Shown one piece after another: positions 31,042 through 42,878 of a DNA stretch of 64,000 bases (positions are counted from its first letter, which is position 1; every line of letters begins with the position of its first letter). The stretch is taken from assembly GCA_020284085.1 (NCBI GenBank), contig JACEVL010000105.1, forward strand, positions 559,858 to 623,857. Direction: 5' to 3'. Both the position numbers and the translations under genes were made by a program. The notes under the pieces were generated by a model, which had not been told where the DNA came from, did not search any database, and worked only from the letters and a program-made list of their open reading frames with translations. The DNA is from Aporrectodea caliginosa (taxonomy: Eukaryota; Annelida; Clitellata; Crassiclitellata; Lumbricidae).

Positions 31042-31326
31042 TCAGATACTGATAAGGAGACATTGTAACAGCAAGACACTCATGTGTAAAGCATGCATAA
31101 TGTTATGTGTATAAATTCCTGAGTAAAATAGCTATGACGTGGTGCATTTTCGTACTTTATAGCTGATTTGGGTGCATGAATAACTAATGAAACTGGATGC
31201 ATTCTGTGGAGGTAACATATTTAGGAAAAGTCATAGAAGCGATTTCTTCAACTATTTTCAGGGATTAAAATTTTCGCGAAAAACCGAGATGGGGGTATTT
31301 TTTTACCCCCGGTGACCCTATAAGGG
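30516..31326. mobile_element. TTAA-flanked piggyBac-like MITE
   Basis: 811 bp, TTAA at 30512-30515 and 31327-31330, perfect 15-bp inverted ends CCCTTATAGGGTCAC. Each end carries the palindrome GGGGGTAAAAAAATACCCCC or a one-base variant. Internal (AT)n at 30990-31034; no transposase. Confidence 0.9.
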
Positions 31327-31479
31327 TTAAAAGAGGTGTGGAATTATTTTCGAACAGTTCTCGCCGTATAATACTGCTTTTAAATTTATTTTATTTTATT
31401 GTACACGGTTTGTGGTTGGTTGATTTTATGTAATGTGCGTGTTTCCTTTTTAATGACTAGCTGTGTGGTAACTCAGGGA

Positions 31480-31872
31480 TCCTGAGTGGCCGAGTGGGTT
31501 GGTAGACCGCTCGTCACGCCGGCGCCCCGGGTTCGCTTCCCGGTCGGGTCGGTTTATCAGAGATTAATTTCTCGGATCTTTACTGCGGGTGGCTCGGTCG
31601 CAATATAAACGTGGAGTACAAAACAACACACAACACAACACAATATACTGGGGCGCGGTGGTTTAGGGGTATGTTCGGTGCCTTGCAGCTGGAGGGTTGC
31701 GGGTTCGAATCCACCTCAACGTCGCCGCGTAGGGACCCTGGGCAAGTCCTTCACTCGCAATTGCTCATGCGCTTCGGCGTGAAACTCCGACTACAGCAGT
31801 AGTCGGGAGCGCCTCTGAATGGGAAATCTGGTAGGGGCGCTATAACAAGTGTTCAAATACAATACAATACAA
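31480..31872 (+). repeat. compound (dimeric) SINE: Leu-like SINE-L plus SINE-G
   Basis: The first half has A box GTGGCCGAGTGGGTTGG (tRNA-Leu-like) and B box GGGTTCGCTTCCC, ending in CAACACAACACA. The second half has A-box-like ggtttaggggtatg and B box GGGTTCGAATCC, ending in (CAATA)n. The same two-part order occurs at 37643-38047 and 51062-51450 in different surroundings. Confidence 0.85.
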
Positions 31873-31895
31873 CGAAGACCATATGTAGTCGCCAG

Positions 31896-32417
31896 GTGGA
31901 CAAAATGGACGCAAAAAAGTTTATCGCTTGTTTTGAAATCGCTATTTCTTCTATTTTTTCAAGTTTATCATGTCTTTTATGTCTCATATTATGGATTTAT
32001 ATTTCGACTAACTGGACATCAGTTCCTCACTCGGTAAATGAAACAGATTTTCAAATAGCCGAACATGGAAACTTAACTTTTGAAAACCTTTCTTATCGTC
32101 TGCAGCCGTTAGACGTTCGTTGCAGAACCAATATGAACGTAACTTCGCTTGTTGATATCGCCTTTTTCATCACCTTTCTCGAACAAAATCGATCATCAGA
32201 CCAGCTGATACCTCTCAAATTATCTTGTAATGAACGCGCGATGTCTGCAGATGTCGGAAAGTCGCCCAATGCAAGCGTTTACAGGACGAATAAACCCTGC
32301 GCTGCGCAACATCACGGGGATATTGTTATGGTCACGTACGGGCCGGCCTTTTCGTCCCCGGCGTCGCCGTTCTCTCTCATCTGCTGTGGTCGCTCTTCTC
32401 CTGCTACTGTCGGGTGA
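31896..32417 (+). other. possible 5' ORF region of the 2A-bearing retrotransposon
   Basis: Open for 173 codons, with a strongly hydrophobic stretch at residues 8-33 (FEIAISSIFSSLSCLLCLIL) like a signal anchor, and several N-glycosylation sequons after it. From about 32230 it overlaps the endonuclease frame in a different register, so its C-terminal part is probably a shadow. It may be the original N-terminus of the element displaced by a frameshift, or a short ORF1. Uncertain. Confidence 0.4.
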
Positions 32418-33924
32418 CATCGAAAGCAATCCTCGTCCACCCTTCAGCAAAGTCAAGTCCAACAAGCCAACATCGAAACCAACAGCCATAAACTTCGGCA
32501 GCTTTAATATCCGTTCAGCCATCCGTCGCTCTGCCATTATTCACGATCTCATCAGAGACGAACGGCTTGACATGCTTGCACTGTCTGAAACGTGGATATG
32601 CGCTGACACACTAGATTGCATCAAGCGTGACATTGCTCCTGAAGGTTCTCGGTTCTCCATGTTCATCGGAGTGGAACCTCAGGTCGCTCAGTGTCTGGCG
32701 GGGGCCTCGCTGTCATCTACAGGTCCACGTTAGACGTCAGCGTCCACCCTCAATCCGACAGGCTCTGCACTTCCTCATGTGAGGTTCAGCTGATACGATT
32801 GGGCAGTGGATCCTCATCGATGACAGTTGCAAACATCTACCGTCCTCCTGGTCCAATGGGAGACTTCTACGATGACCTCGCCACACTCATATCATCCATC
32901 TGTGTCGAGGCTGATGAAAGACTTTTGCTCTGTGGCGACCTCAACTGCCCTGGATCTGGAGGTCGCATTAATGACATGCTGACCGACACCTTCAACACCT
33001 ACGGTCTTCACCAGTACATCGAAGTCCCGACTCGAGGTGAAAACATCTTAGATATCCTAGCTGCTGATGATCGCGCAACAGTTTACGATGTACAGGTGAG
33101 CGATGCTGGTCTTGTATCAGATCACAAGCTCATACTGTGTAAATTAATGACTTCCTGCCACCGCCAACCAGTTCAGCACACATACCGCAACATCAAAGCA
33201 GTAGACCCTTTAACGTTTAGTGACCTACTCGTTGATTCTGATCTTTTCGTTGCTCCTGCAAACAGTGCAAACGATTTCGCCGAACAACTGAAAAGAATAG
33301 TAACGTTAACCTTGGACAAAATCGCTCCAATTCAGACTTGCTACAGGCGACCATCTAAACCTATAACTAGATGGCTTTCATCTGAGGCATCCCAGGCAAA
33401 GAGGGAACGTCGTCGACTGGAGAGGAAATGGAAAAGTTCTGGACTTGAGGAGGACAGACAGCGTTATCGTCGTCACTGCCGTGTCACAAACAAACTCATA
33501 AATGATTCAAGAAGTTCGTATTTCCGTAGCCAACTTGAAAGTGCTGAAAATCCACGGGACCGATGGCGCATCTCCCAGCGTCTTCTACACTCAAAGGAGA
33601 CTGTCAACTACCAACGCTCTGACCCTGAGAATCAGAATCTGTGTTCTAAATTTGCTGCATTTTTTGTAAACAAAATTAACGATCTTAAATGTAAAATTGC
33701 TAGATGTGCTGCCAATTTAGTATGGAATGACCTGCTGCTCGACTCTGACTTCTCTGGCTCCGCCTTTGTTGACTTACCACCTGTCACCTACTTTGAAGTC
33801 TTTAATCTTCTCAAGAGCATGGTCCCTAAATCATCCCCAATGGACTTCATACCTACACCACTTATTGTCTCTTGTTCTGATGTCTTCTCCCACCTAATTG
33901 CACACTTGGCCAACCTGTCTTTTG
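32230..33924 (+). pseudogene. non-LTR retrotransposon ORF2: 2A-like motif, endonuclease, start of RT
   Basis: Frame 1 carries the 2A-like motif SGDIESNPRP (32410-32439; consensus D-x-E-x-N-P-G-P, here Gly to Arg). The APE-type endonuclease follows: FGSFNIRS, DMLALSETWI, then after a one-base frameshift near 32680 LLCGDLNCPG and SDAGLVSDHK with catalytic SDH. The pre-RT region continues to LIAHLANLSF, where a nested element interrupts it; the RT resumes at 35446. CR1-like. The frameshift, the mutated 2A and the insertion make this copy inactive. Confidence 0.85.
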
Positions 33925-35445
33925 ATCATATTTGGATGTATTAGTCATGGCTCTAGCCAAAGAGTTCTGAACCCTCTGCGACTGCTTGCGCCCATAATAT
34001 CATCAGTCCTGGCCCATCTCTTCAACTTATCCATCCAGACTCATCACATACCTGTTCAATGGAAAACAGCCATAATTAGACCAGTACAGAAAGTGGCAAG
34101 CCCAGCCGTCCCAGCAGACTACAGGCCGATATCGGTGGTGCCGATTTTGTCCAGGCTGATGGAGCGTTCTATTATAAGATCATACGTCTACCCGGCCTTT
34201 GAGACTCCCTCCTTCACGGAGAGATAGACGATCAATTCGGTTTTCGTCCCACGGGATCTACCACAGCTGCTGTCGTCACGCTTCTACACCATATAACTAC
34301 ACTACTCAAGACAAACGAGTTCGTGGTAGTCATCTCAATGGACTTCTCGAAGGCATTCGATACGGTCCGTCATGAATCACTTGCCACAAAGTACGCGGGA
34401 ATGGAAATACCAGACGCTGTCTACAACTGGTTGATAAGCTATTTTAGAGGCAGAGGCCATGCCACTAGCTACGGTGGAGATGTCTCGGAAGTGGCCTGTA
34501 TCACAGCTAGCATCGTACAGGGGTCAGTACTTGGACCGGTATCCTACGTCGTGGGTGCGTCCGACCTCCACCCTAGGCATAAATTCAATATTCTGGTAAA
34601 ATTTGCCGATGACACGTATCTGTTGGTTGGATCGAGCCACCTTGGTACCGTGAGAGAGGAATTCGAGTCTATATCTGACTGGGCTAAAAAGAACAATCTG
34701 CGACTGAATACATCTAAAACCCGAGAAATGATCATCTTCGGAAAGAGAAAACCTCGTACAGTCATCCCACCCATTCTACCTGAGGCGGCCCGAGTAGAAA
34801 CGATGCGTGTCTTGGGGGTGACCATAAGATCAGATCTGCGGATGACCACCCACGTGGACAACGTCTTGACATCATGCTCATCCTCCATGTATCGCAAACT
34901 GCGCGTGCTCCGATCCCACGGCCTTACACCAAGCGGATTGCATGAAGTGTACAAGAATGACTACCATCGCGCATCTAATGTATGCCTCCCCGGCCTGGTG
35001 GGGCTACACTAGTGCAGGGGAGCGGGACCGCATCGAGCAGCTGATGAGGACCCTGAGACGCAGACTATATCTACCACCTCAATCACCCAGCGCGACGGAG
35101 AGGCGGAGGAAGCTGATGCACGGCTTGTTTAGATCTGTGCGTAACATGCCGAACACCCGTACTCCATCAGCTCTTCCCCCTGCCTCGATCCACCGAATGT
35201 GCTCGAAGGCAGCACTCACGTCAAGAAGAGCCAGTAGTGTAACCCTGCCCGAATCCATAGCCTGATGGATGTCTGATAGAAGACGGACAAGGAGTAAATC
35301 AGTGGAATGGCCCTAAACGATAACCAGAAAGGATGTTTTGACATCAGACCAATGAACACAAGATATAAATATATGACTAACTAACAGTAACCACTGCGTT
35401 CAATCAGCCTTGTTCGGAATAAACAAAATTGATTGACCTGATTGA
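33925..35445 (+). pseudogene. second non-LTR element nested in the first
   Basis: Inserted with a probable 5-bp duplication TTTTG (33920-33924 and 35446-35450). It encodes RT pieces in three registers: HHIPVQWKTAIIRPVQK and DYRPISVVPILSRLMERSI; DQFGFRPTGSTTAA, SMDFSKAFDTVRHES, ASIVQGSVLGPVSY and catalytic VKFADDTYLL; then YASPAWWGYTSAGERDRIEQ. Same family as 17652-19427. 5'-truncated, frameshifted near 34230 and 34950, and its 3' part carries a foreign minus-strand fragment (35183-35345). Confidence 0.8.
35183..35345 (-). pseudogene. minus-strand L2/CR1-like RT fragment inside the nested element
   Basis: The minus strand reads LLLVRLLSDIHQAMDSGRVT and LLALLDVSAAFEHI, matching the LLLRLLSD and LLALFDVSSAFD region of the element at 59388-62604. 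One stop lies upstream of it. A displaced piece, from a further insertion or template switch. Confidence 0.75.
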
Positions 35446-36877
35446 TTTTGCTGAAGGGTGTTTTCCGTCATGCTTCAAATCTGCTCTAGTCACGCCTTTA
35501 CTCAAAAAACCCGACCTTGACACCAGCAACCTTTCTAACTTTAGACCTATCTCTAACCTCAATAACATTTCCAAGATCCTTGAACGTCTTTTTCTTACAC
35601 GTATCAAGAAACACATCACTTCTTCACCTAACTTCAGCCCTTATCAGTCAGCTTACCGCGAAGGCTATTCCACTGAAACTGCTCTTGTCTCTACACTGGA
35701 TAACATCTTCTCCTGTGTTGACAATGGTAAAGCCTGCCTCTCAGTATGTCTTGACCTCAGTGCAGCCTTCGACACCGTATACCACCAGCTACTTCTTTCA
35801 AGACTAACCAAAAGCTTCGGTGTCTCTGGGACTGCCTTAAACTGGTTAGCTTCTTACCTGGGTGACCGTAGTCAGCAGGTAAGCCTCTGTACCGCTCGGT
35901 CTGAGCCCACGCTTTGTACTTCTGGAGTACCACAAGGATCTGTCCTCGGTCCTTTATTATTTACAGTCTTTACTTCCCCAATCAGTCATATAGCTAAGCA
36001 CTTTGGAATCCAATTACAACAGTACGCGGATGATACTCAGCTACATATTGCTCTGTCACACACTGACCAGTCTGGTAAACTAAAACTTGAAGAGTGCCTC
36101 TCATCTATGTATGCATGGTTCTGTTTCAATGGTTTGGCCATAAACCCAAACAAGTCTGAGGCAATTCTGTTCGGTTCAGGCCAACGCCTGCGTTCTTTCC
36201 CTTCACTTTCTAGTGTCGACCTCGCAGGCACTGCTGTGTCTCTTTTAGATACTGTCAAAACACTTGGGGTAACCCTGGACAGTAAGCTCACATTCCGACC
36301 ACACATAACAAACCTTTGTAAATCTTGTTTCTATAACATCAGGGCAATACGTCACATCAGGTCAGCTCTAACTAAGAATATGTCTCAAACTATAGCCTGT
36401 TCACTTGTATCCTCTCGTCTTGATTATGCTAATTCCCTTTTTGTGGGTGTCTCAAACCTTGAACTCAAAAGGCTGCAACGAATCCAAAACTCCTTAGCTC
36501 GTGTAGTGATGCGTGTCCCACTACGAATATGCTCCTCAGTCCTACTCCACGAGCTGCATTGGCTTCCTGTTGAATTCAGAATAAAATTTAAATTGTCCTG
36601 TTTGACCTACAAAGCCCTCAGCACCAGCACACCTACCTATATTCATGCACTACTAATTCCTTACATCCCTCCTCGTTGCCTTCGATCATCAAGCACAGGT
36701 CTTCTAGCTGAGCCACGATGCAGAACAGTTATGGGCTCTCGTGCATTCCACGCCTCTGCTCCAAGGGAATGGAATCGACTACCACTTTCTCTTCGTAGCT
36801 CAACTTCACTTCCTTCCTTCAAAAAGCGGCTCAAAACTCACTATTTCTCTTTGGCTTTCAAGGATTTAGAAATCTAA
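35446..36877 (+). CDS. non-LTR retrotransposon reverse transcriptase domain (continuation of 32230-33924)
   Basis: A long uninterrupted frame. RT blocks in order: CFPSCFKSALVTPLLKKP, NFRPISNLNNISKILERL, YQSAYREGYSTETAL, LDLSAAFDTVYHQLL, SGVPQGSVLGPLLF, and the catalytic QQYADDTQLH (Asp-Asp pair near 36025). The C-terminal domain contains ELHWLPVEFRIKFK and RAFHASAPREWNRLPLSLR. The true start lies in the interrupted upstream half, so the ATG at 35429 lies in the nested insert and is not a real start. The 3' UTR ends in (AAT)n near 36973. This RT half shows no internal stop. Confidence 0.85.
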
Positions 36878-36979
36878 TGCATCTTCACCTGGCGGCTGAC
36901 TATCCGCGCCTCAGATTCACATTTCGGTGTGACATTGCGCGCGTTACAAATTTATTTAATAATAATAATAATATGTAAT

Positions 36980-37642
36980 GTCAGAAAGTTCTGTTATAAA
37001 GGTATTTAATATCAATAATCATAACGTGCCACTAAACCTTTAGAACCAATAACTGAAACAAATCATAGAAAATTTGTGTGTCTTTAAAATAAAATATTTT
37101 TCCTACTTCCCTTGGGTCGACTTCTGGAAATTACCCGCAACGATTCAACTCTTTTGTGGCGACGATTGGCGGAATTTATTCAAAGCCGGAACTACATTAA
37201 GCGCCCGATATTTCATCCAGCGCTATAAAACCCCGGTCGCTTATCTACACGGGCGCACATATTCATACGCACGCCAGAAGCCCAGCACATAACCGGTCGC
37301 AATGGAAACATAATGGGTCGTTTGAAGGCACAAAATGGCGTCTTTAGTGTCCCAAAATGGCGATACGATTGGCTTCCGTCGCCACAGAAATATGTATCTA
37401 TGGCGCAACCTCTGACCCCCGATGGAAGGACGGATAAATGCGGTTACACTGGAGAAAGGTCGCAGATGTTTTGCTATCGCCTGTGTGTTAGGGTTACGAA
37501 GGGTGTGAAGTGAAATCAGACCCTGCCAAAAATGGTCTTCGTACAGCGTTGTGATATTGGTTCATGTGATTTTTGTTTCTAAAGACTTGGACCGTTTGTT
37601 AAGAAATTTGGCTTGACTTAAATTACAAGAGCAGAAGTACGG
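36980..37642. other. no recognisable feature
   Basis: Mixed-composition sequence; short open frames have no motif that I recognise. A single gcgctataaaaccc near 37220 resembles retroelement 3' ends but lacks other support. Confidence 0.5.
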
Positions 37643-38047
37643 ATGGATTATTGTATTGTATTGTATTGTATTTGAACACTTGTTATAGCGCCTCTACCAG
37701 ATTTCCCATTCAGAGGCGCTCCCGACTACTGCTGTAGTCGGAGTTTCACGCCGAAGCGCATGAGCAATTGCGAGTGAAGGACTTGCCCAGGGTCCCTACG
37801 CGACGGCTTTGAGGTGGATTCGAACCCGCAACCAGCTGCAAGGCACCGAACATACCCCTAAACCACCACGCCCCAGTATATTGTGTTGTGTTGTGTGTTG
37901 TATTGTACTCCACGTTTAAAATGCGACCGAGCCACCCGCAGTAAAGATCCGAGAAATTAATCTCTGATAAACCGACCCGACCGGGAAGCGAACCCGGGGC
38001 GCCGGCGCGATAAGCGGGCACCAACCCACTCGGCCACTCAGGATCCT
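37643..38047 (-). repeat. compound SINE-L plus SINE-G
   Basis: Reverse complement of 31480-31872: (ATTGT)n tail at 37650, SINE-G body and head, TTGTGTTG linker near 37885, SINE-L head ending near 38045. Confidence 0.85.
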
Positions 38048-38362
38048 TATTGGCCGTCTACTTTAAACTTAATAACTTATCTGTTAAAATTCTGACAAGT
38101 AGAATTCAGTTAAACAATTTCTCACGGAGTGTAGTGTCAGCGCAGGCTATTCGACATCTTCATTTTGAAACGTTTCATAGAGAAAGGTGTTTTGTCTATT
38201 GACTGTTACGTCGTAGTTTTGTTAATCTGTGTTTAACGACGTCATGCTTGCTTTTCTCTATCAGTCATAGTTTATAACACTAAAAAATTACAGCTTTGCC
38301 ATCCCAACGTCTTATATAAATCAGATACTATCTTATAAAAGGTAGTTTAATATGTGCAAATG

Positions 38363-38403
38363 ATAATATAAAACAGTACAAAAACTGTTTTAGAGGTGTT
38401 CAA
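38363..38403 (-). promoter_or_regulatory. PSE-TATA module 26
   Basis: Minus strand ACACCTCTAAAA from 38399, TATATTAT at 38370, spacing 29. Confidence 0.4.
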
Positions 38404-38494
38404 ATTGCAATCGCATTGCTACCGTTAAACGACCAGTTGCTAATAAAAGCGACTTCTTATGATATTAGTGATACGTGGGGATAAAAAGAGACTA

Positions 38495-39460
38495 AAATTT
38501 AACTTATTTTAAGCGATTTTTCCAATGGCGGAAACTTTCGCCCTTCTTTCACTTCATCAAAAGGTTGCTCTTTGTATTTTCCCGCTACGTGTCGCCACTA
38601 TCCGCGTGTTACGCCTTCCCATATGAAGCGCTGGCTAGCGATGTGAATATGTCCGGAGCAGCATAGACCGGCATAGACATTGATTGCGATTAAGCTGGAC
38701 GTTGTTGCCGGTCGAAACTCGGGCGTACCCCGCGGGGACCGATCGGCGTCTCCGTAATCGGTGTCAATAGAGAGATTCGCCTAGAATCAGGACGAGACGT
38801 ATATTCAGCGAATGAGATAAGACAGACGGAGGAGCGCACCAAGCGGAGGAGGAGGAGGAGGAGGAGGAGGAGGAGGAGGAGGAGGAGGAGGAGGAGGAGG
38901 AGACGGTGTTCTTACGCGGATCATGGGAAGATGCGTTCTATGGACAGATTTAAAATATTTTAAGCGTAATTTCGATTGGCGGAAACCTCGTCATTCACTT
39001 CAACAAAAGGTCGTCCTTTGTATTTTCCCGCTCTGTGTCGCCACTATCCGCGTGTTACGCGTTCCCATATGACGCGCTGGCGGCGTGATGTATAGCGGTC
39101 TAAATATGTCCGGAGCAGCATTGAGCGGCATAGACATTGATTGCGATTAAGCTGGACGTTGTTGCCGTGAAACCCGGGCGTACCCCGGGGACCGATCGGC
39201 GTCGCCGTAATCGGTGTCAATAGATAGATTGGCCAGAGCAGACCGTCGCCTAGAATCAGGACGAGACGTATATATATTCGGGGAATGAGATAAGACAGAC
39301 GGAGGAGCGCACCAAGCGGAGGAGGAGGAGGAGGAGGAGGAGGAGGAGGAGGAGGAGGAGGAGGAGGAGGAGGAGGAGGAGGAGGAGGAGGAGGAGGAGG
39401 AGGAGGAGGAGGAGACGGTGTTCTTACGCGGATCATGGGAGGATGCGTTCTATGGACAGA
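38495..39460. repeat. about 480-bp tandem duplication, each unit with a (GGA)n tract
   Basis: Two units (about 38495-38945 and 38946-39460) share cactatccgcgtgttacg, gtccggagcagcat, gattgcgattaagctggac, gaatgagataagacagacgg, then GGA repeats (38846-38900 and 39318-39414) and agacggtgttcttacgcgga. The GGA tract is longer in the second unit. Confidence 0.9.
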
Positions 39461-39739
39461 ATGATTCAGAAATCGAACGGTGCTCAGTAGGAATTCGGAA
39501 AACGGGTTCAGAAGAGCTGTCTTTTGGACTCAAAAGAGAGGTTCTCTTAATCCGTACGATGAATTTTGGATATGATCTCTTGTGAATTGAGAAGAAGGGT
39601 ATCAGATATACTTGAATATTTGAATATATTTGAATCTACTGGTAACTAGATTGAAATCAGTGATTTTAGTTTATATTATAAGAAATCATTTAATTATCAG
39701 TTGCATAGTCAACGGCAACAATATCTGTCGCAAGTCCGA

Positions 39740-39779
39740 TTAGACACCTTTACACCATTATCTTCAGGTGTTATATAGT
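39740..39779 (+). promoter_or_regulatory. PSE-TATA module 27
   Basis: TTAGACACCTTT with ACACC at 39744, TATATAGT at 39772, spacing 28. Confidence 0.55.
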
Positions 39780-39795
39780 TATCACTTTCGAGCTA

Positions 39796-39834
39796 CTAGA
39801 CACCTCTTTTAAGGAATTTATTTATGTATATAAA
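39796..39834 (+). promoter_or_regulatory. PSE-TATA module 28
   Basis: ACACCTCTTTTAA at 39800, TATATAAA at 39827, spacing 27. Only 56 bp after the previous module. Confidence 0.5.
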
Positions 39835-39839
39835 GTCCT

Positions 39840-40990
39840 CAAAAATGTTTGTTGAATACCTACAAGGTGCCGATGAAAACTTTTAAACTGCAGAAAACTT
39901 GAAAATCGAAACGTAAGAACGAAACGTGATGCAAATTAGGCCACGCCCATTCACATCTGTACTTTCTGACCTGAGAACCATAATGAGAGGAAGGGTTACA
40001 CCGTACACGTGAAAATAACTGAGCATCCGTTTCTCACTTATCCACAGATGTCACTCCACTTCAAATTTTGTTTCTGTTATTACATAATATTATCTTTAAG
40101 TTCTCTGCCCTTCGGCAGGTTCCAACTTCCAATGACTCCACTACATAATATTATGGTGTCTTAAATCTCCACAGACAATTTTTACTTCACAAACATATTT
40201 AGTCAATAAATATAATTAAATGAATGCGTTTTTTTATTAAGATGAAACATTTTCCTGACCTTTATTATTGCCCCAAAATAGCCATACGACATTGTATAAG
40301 CAGTATCTAGTCCTGTGTATAATAGGTCCTTGCCTTATGACATTACTGCAAAAGATCCCTGATTATCTTCAGTTAAAATGCGGCCCAAAGAACATTCCAA
40401 AATCAGAAGAGCCCCTTCTGTAGGCAGAATAGTCCAGAATACGCACCCGACGCCTATGGGCGACGTTCTGTGAAAAGTTGCGGCAGACGTGTCCGATATC
40501 CCGAGCGACCGAGTAGGATTCAATAAGCGCTATCTCGTCCCATTATGAGTAAACGCTGTCGTTATTCGCCCCGGGGAATTCCGAAACACCCGAATACAGC
40601 GCCCAACAGGCTATCGAATAAACGCTCAAATGTTTTATATATAATGCATATATACGTCTATAGATAAATGTATACGAAAGGCTATTGAATTCTGTGATAC
40701 ACACTATGAGCGAAAAAACTAATTTCAAAACATATTTCAAAATAGAAGAAAATTAATGGTGTTCGTATTCCACTCCACTCTAGAAGAAAGTCAAATTATT
40801 ATTATATTAAAATTAATGTCACTATCACCACTTCCACATTCATATCCGTCATACACCACCATGACCATGACCACCACTCATTCCACCAAATCCTCACCGC
40901 CGCCATAGAACACCACCAGTACCAGACCAGACACCAGCTCATATCCTCCACAATCAAAATCCTCATTAGCTCAATGCCTCCACCATTTGT
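39840..40990. other. no recognisable feature
   Basis: AT-rich intron sequence with a CCA-rich low-complexity stretch at 40810-40980. No gene, element end or RNA seen. Confidence 0.5.
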
Positions 40991-40997
40991 ATAATTG

Positions 40998-41035
40998 TTA
41001 GAAACCTCTTTTAAGGTTATTTTAGGTTATATAAA
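40998..41035 (+). promoter_or_regulatory. PSE-TATA module 29
   Basis: TTAGAAACCTCTTTTAA with AAACC at 41002, TATATAAA at 41028, spacing 26. Confidence 0.4.
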
Positions 41036-41171
41036 AGGCCCCAGCGCCATGGGTTTGCTTATGTGCAATTGTGCATGGGCCAAAATTGTGCAAATCTTAT
41101 AAAGTTACTTTGGATATCTTTTTTAGGCTATAATATGAGGCTCCAATCTAACGACTGCACTATATTGTGCC

Positions 41172-41260
41172 TACTGTGATAGTGCCAGTCCCAAGCCTGC
41201 AGAAACGGGTAGGGCGCCCCAATTCATATTTTTATGACAAAGTCTCGTTAAAGAGCAACT
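41172..41260 (+). repeat. short SINE family C copy
   Basis: ctactgtgatagtgccagtc ... gtctcgttaaagagcaact. The surroundings are repeated at 42275-42400, flanking the retroelement between them. Confidence 0.7.
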
Positions 41261-41304
41261 TAATCATGAAATTATTGCTGCGAACTAATAAAATTGTGCA
41301 AATC

Positions 41305-41345
41305 TTAGACACCTCCTTTGACTGCGTTTATAAGGCTATAATAAA
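41305..41345 (+). promoter_or_regulatory. PSE-TATA module 30
   Basis: TTAGACACCTCC with ACACC at 41309, TATAATAAA at 41337, spacing 28. A retrotransposon 3' end begins 29 bp after the TATA start. Confidence 0.5.
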
Positions 41346-41365
41346 CAGCTCCCGTCTACCGACAT

Positions 41366-42271
41366 TCGTAATCGTAATCGTAATCAAGTATTTATATAGC
41401 GCCACTCAAAACAGAGGCGCTCCCGACCCGAGCCAGTCTCATCACTGGTAAAGGGAGGTTTTCAAGCGCTTGCGGAACTGGTCAAAAGAAATAGAAAAGG
41501 TCAGTCCTGAGGGACTGAGGTAACTGGTTCCAGCTATTGGGACCAACAATAGCGAAACTCCTAGACTGGGCCGTAGAAGTACGCACCCACGGGACAACCA
41601 AGTAACCACGGGCCGCGGACCGAAGGGAGGAACGACTGTGCAGAGAAGATACTGGGGTACAAAAGGCCCTAAGATAGTGAGGAGCAGACCCAGCAAGACA
41701 GCTTCGCATGAGGGAACAGACCTTGAATTGGATGCGCTGGCGGATAGGGAGCCAGTGAAGGTAGTCACGGATAAAATAGGAGATATGGTCAAACTTTGCA
41801 ATGACCCCTATGAGGCGGGCGGCAGCGTTTAGAATGGACTGAAGTTTAGATGTATTTGTAGAGGAGAGACCAATGTATACCGCATTCCCATAATCAATCC
41901 TGGAACAGATCAATGCATGGACCAAAGTCGTGATGGCGTGCAGTGGTAGTGATTGGCGGATGGCACGGAGTTGGCGTAGGTAGTAGAAGCAGGAACGAGA
42001 GATACACTATTTACGTGATCAGACAGAGAGAGGACAGGATCAAGAATGAATCCAAGATCACGGACAAAGGAAGAGAAGTGCATATTTGGAAACCGAAGAC
42101 GAAGGGAGTCAGCATTAATCTTGGCAAGCTGGGCACGACCACCGAGCCATATGTACTGAGTCTTGTCTTGGTTAAGACGAAGGCGATTTGAGGATAACCA
42201 TCGGTCAAGAGCAGCTGAAGCCTCTAGAATACGCTCGACCATAACAGCAGCTGTGTCTGCAGGTCCATGAA
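41366..42271 (-). pseudogene. 5'-truncated CR1-like retrotransposon, RT C-terminal half
   Basis: Read down from 42271: MVERILEASAALDRWLSS, NKTQ-type region as DKTQYIWLGG, VRDLGFILDP, then a frame change near 41930 to HALICSRIDYGNAVYIGLSS, LHWLPIRQRIQFKV, GPNSWNQLPQSLR, ending in gcgctatataaat and a (GATTAC)n tail at 41366. The catalytic RT core is absent. Confidence 0.8.
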
Positions 42272-42289
42272 GGTAATATTATATTGTGC

Positions 42290-42382
42290 CTTTCTGATAG
42301 TGCCAGTCCCAAGCCTTCGGAAATGGAAAGGGCGACCCTTGTATTCATTATTTGTTATGACACAGTCTCGTTAAAGAGCAAC
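42290..42382 (+). repeat. short SINE family C copy
   Basis: tctgatagtgccagtcccaa ... cacagtctcgttaaagagc. Confidence 0.7.
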
Positions 42383-42589
42383 TAGAATAAAATAGTAATG
42401 AAATAATTTCTGTTAACGAATAAATTCATCCGCCATTGTTCATTGCCTCGCTTACACAACAACTCTTTCGTGCAACATGCTTTCCAATGCTTTTGCTATG
42501 CACCTGTCATTTCGCTTCCGTACACGATTTGTTTCGTCCTAACGTGGTGTGACCAGGTAATCGCATACTTCGACCTGGATTTTCCACTT

Positions 42590-42872
42590 CTCTGCAGTCG
42601 ACGACCCGAACATTGAATATTTATTTGAGCACCACCGCCATCATCATAGCCACCACAGCGACCAGGAATAGATGAGGCAAATACACAGGAGGAGCTGAGA
42701 TAGGATGGGACAGTTCCAACCAGAAAATATCGCGTGACGGCTCGAATTTTATATCTGATGCGTTGAGATGAGTAGGTAACCAGTACAGAATGTCTCCTGC
42801 GTATGCGGAGATATGGCCACCGATCAGACGAGCAGATGCATTTGAAACATTTGCGATTTGTATCTTTTTCCT
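42590..42872 (-). pseudogene. RT C-terminal fragment (L2/CR1-like)
   Basis: The minus strand contains ASARLIGGHISAYAGDILYW and SQRIRYKIRAVTRYFLVGT followed by VPSYLSS, matching LHWLPVSQRISYRI of the 59.4-kb element; broken by frame changes. Confidence 0.7.
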
Positions 42873-42878
42873 CGATTG

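Noticed and set aside
34942..35265. Frame continuing to 35265 as one protein
   Set aside because: After about 35180 the sequence is a minus-strand RT fragment, so the last third is a shadow.
39044..39436. Minus-strand poly-proline protein
   Set aside because: It is the (GGA)n tract in a tandem duplication; no domain and no splice context.
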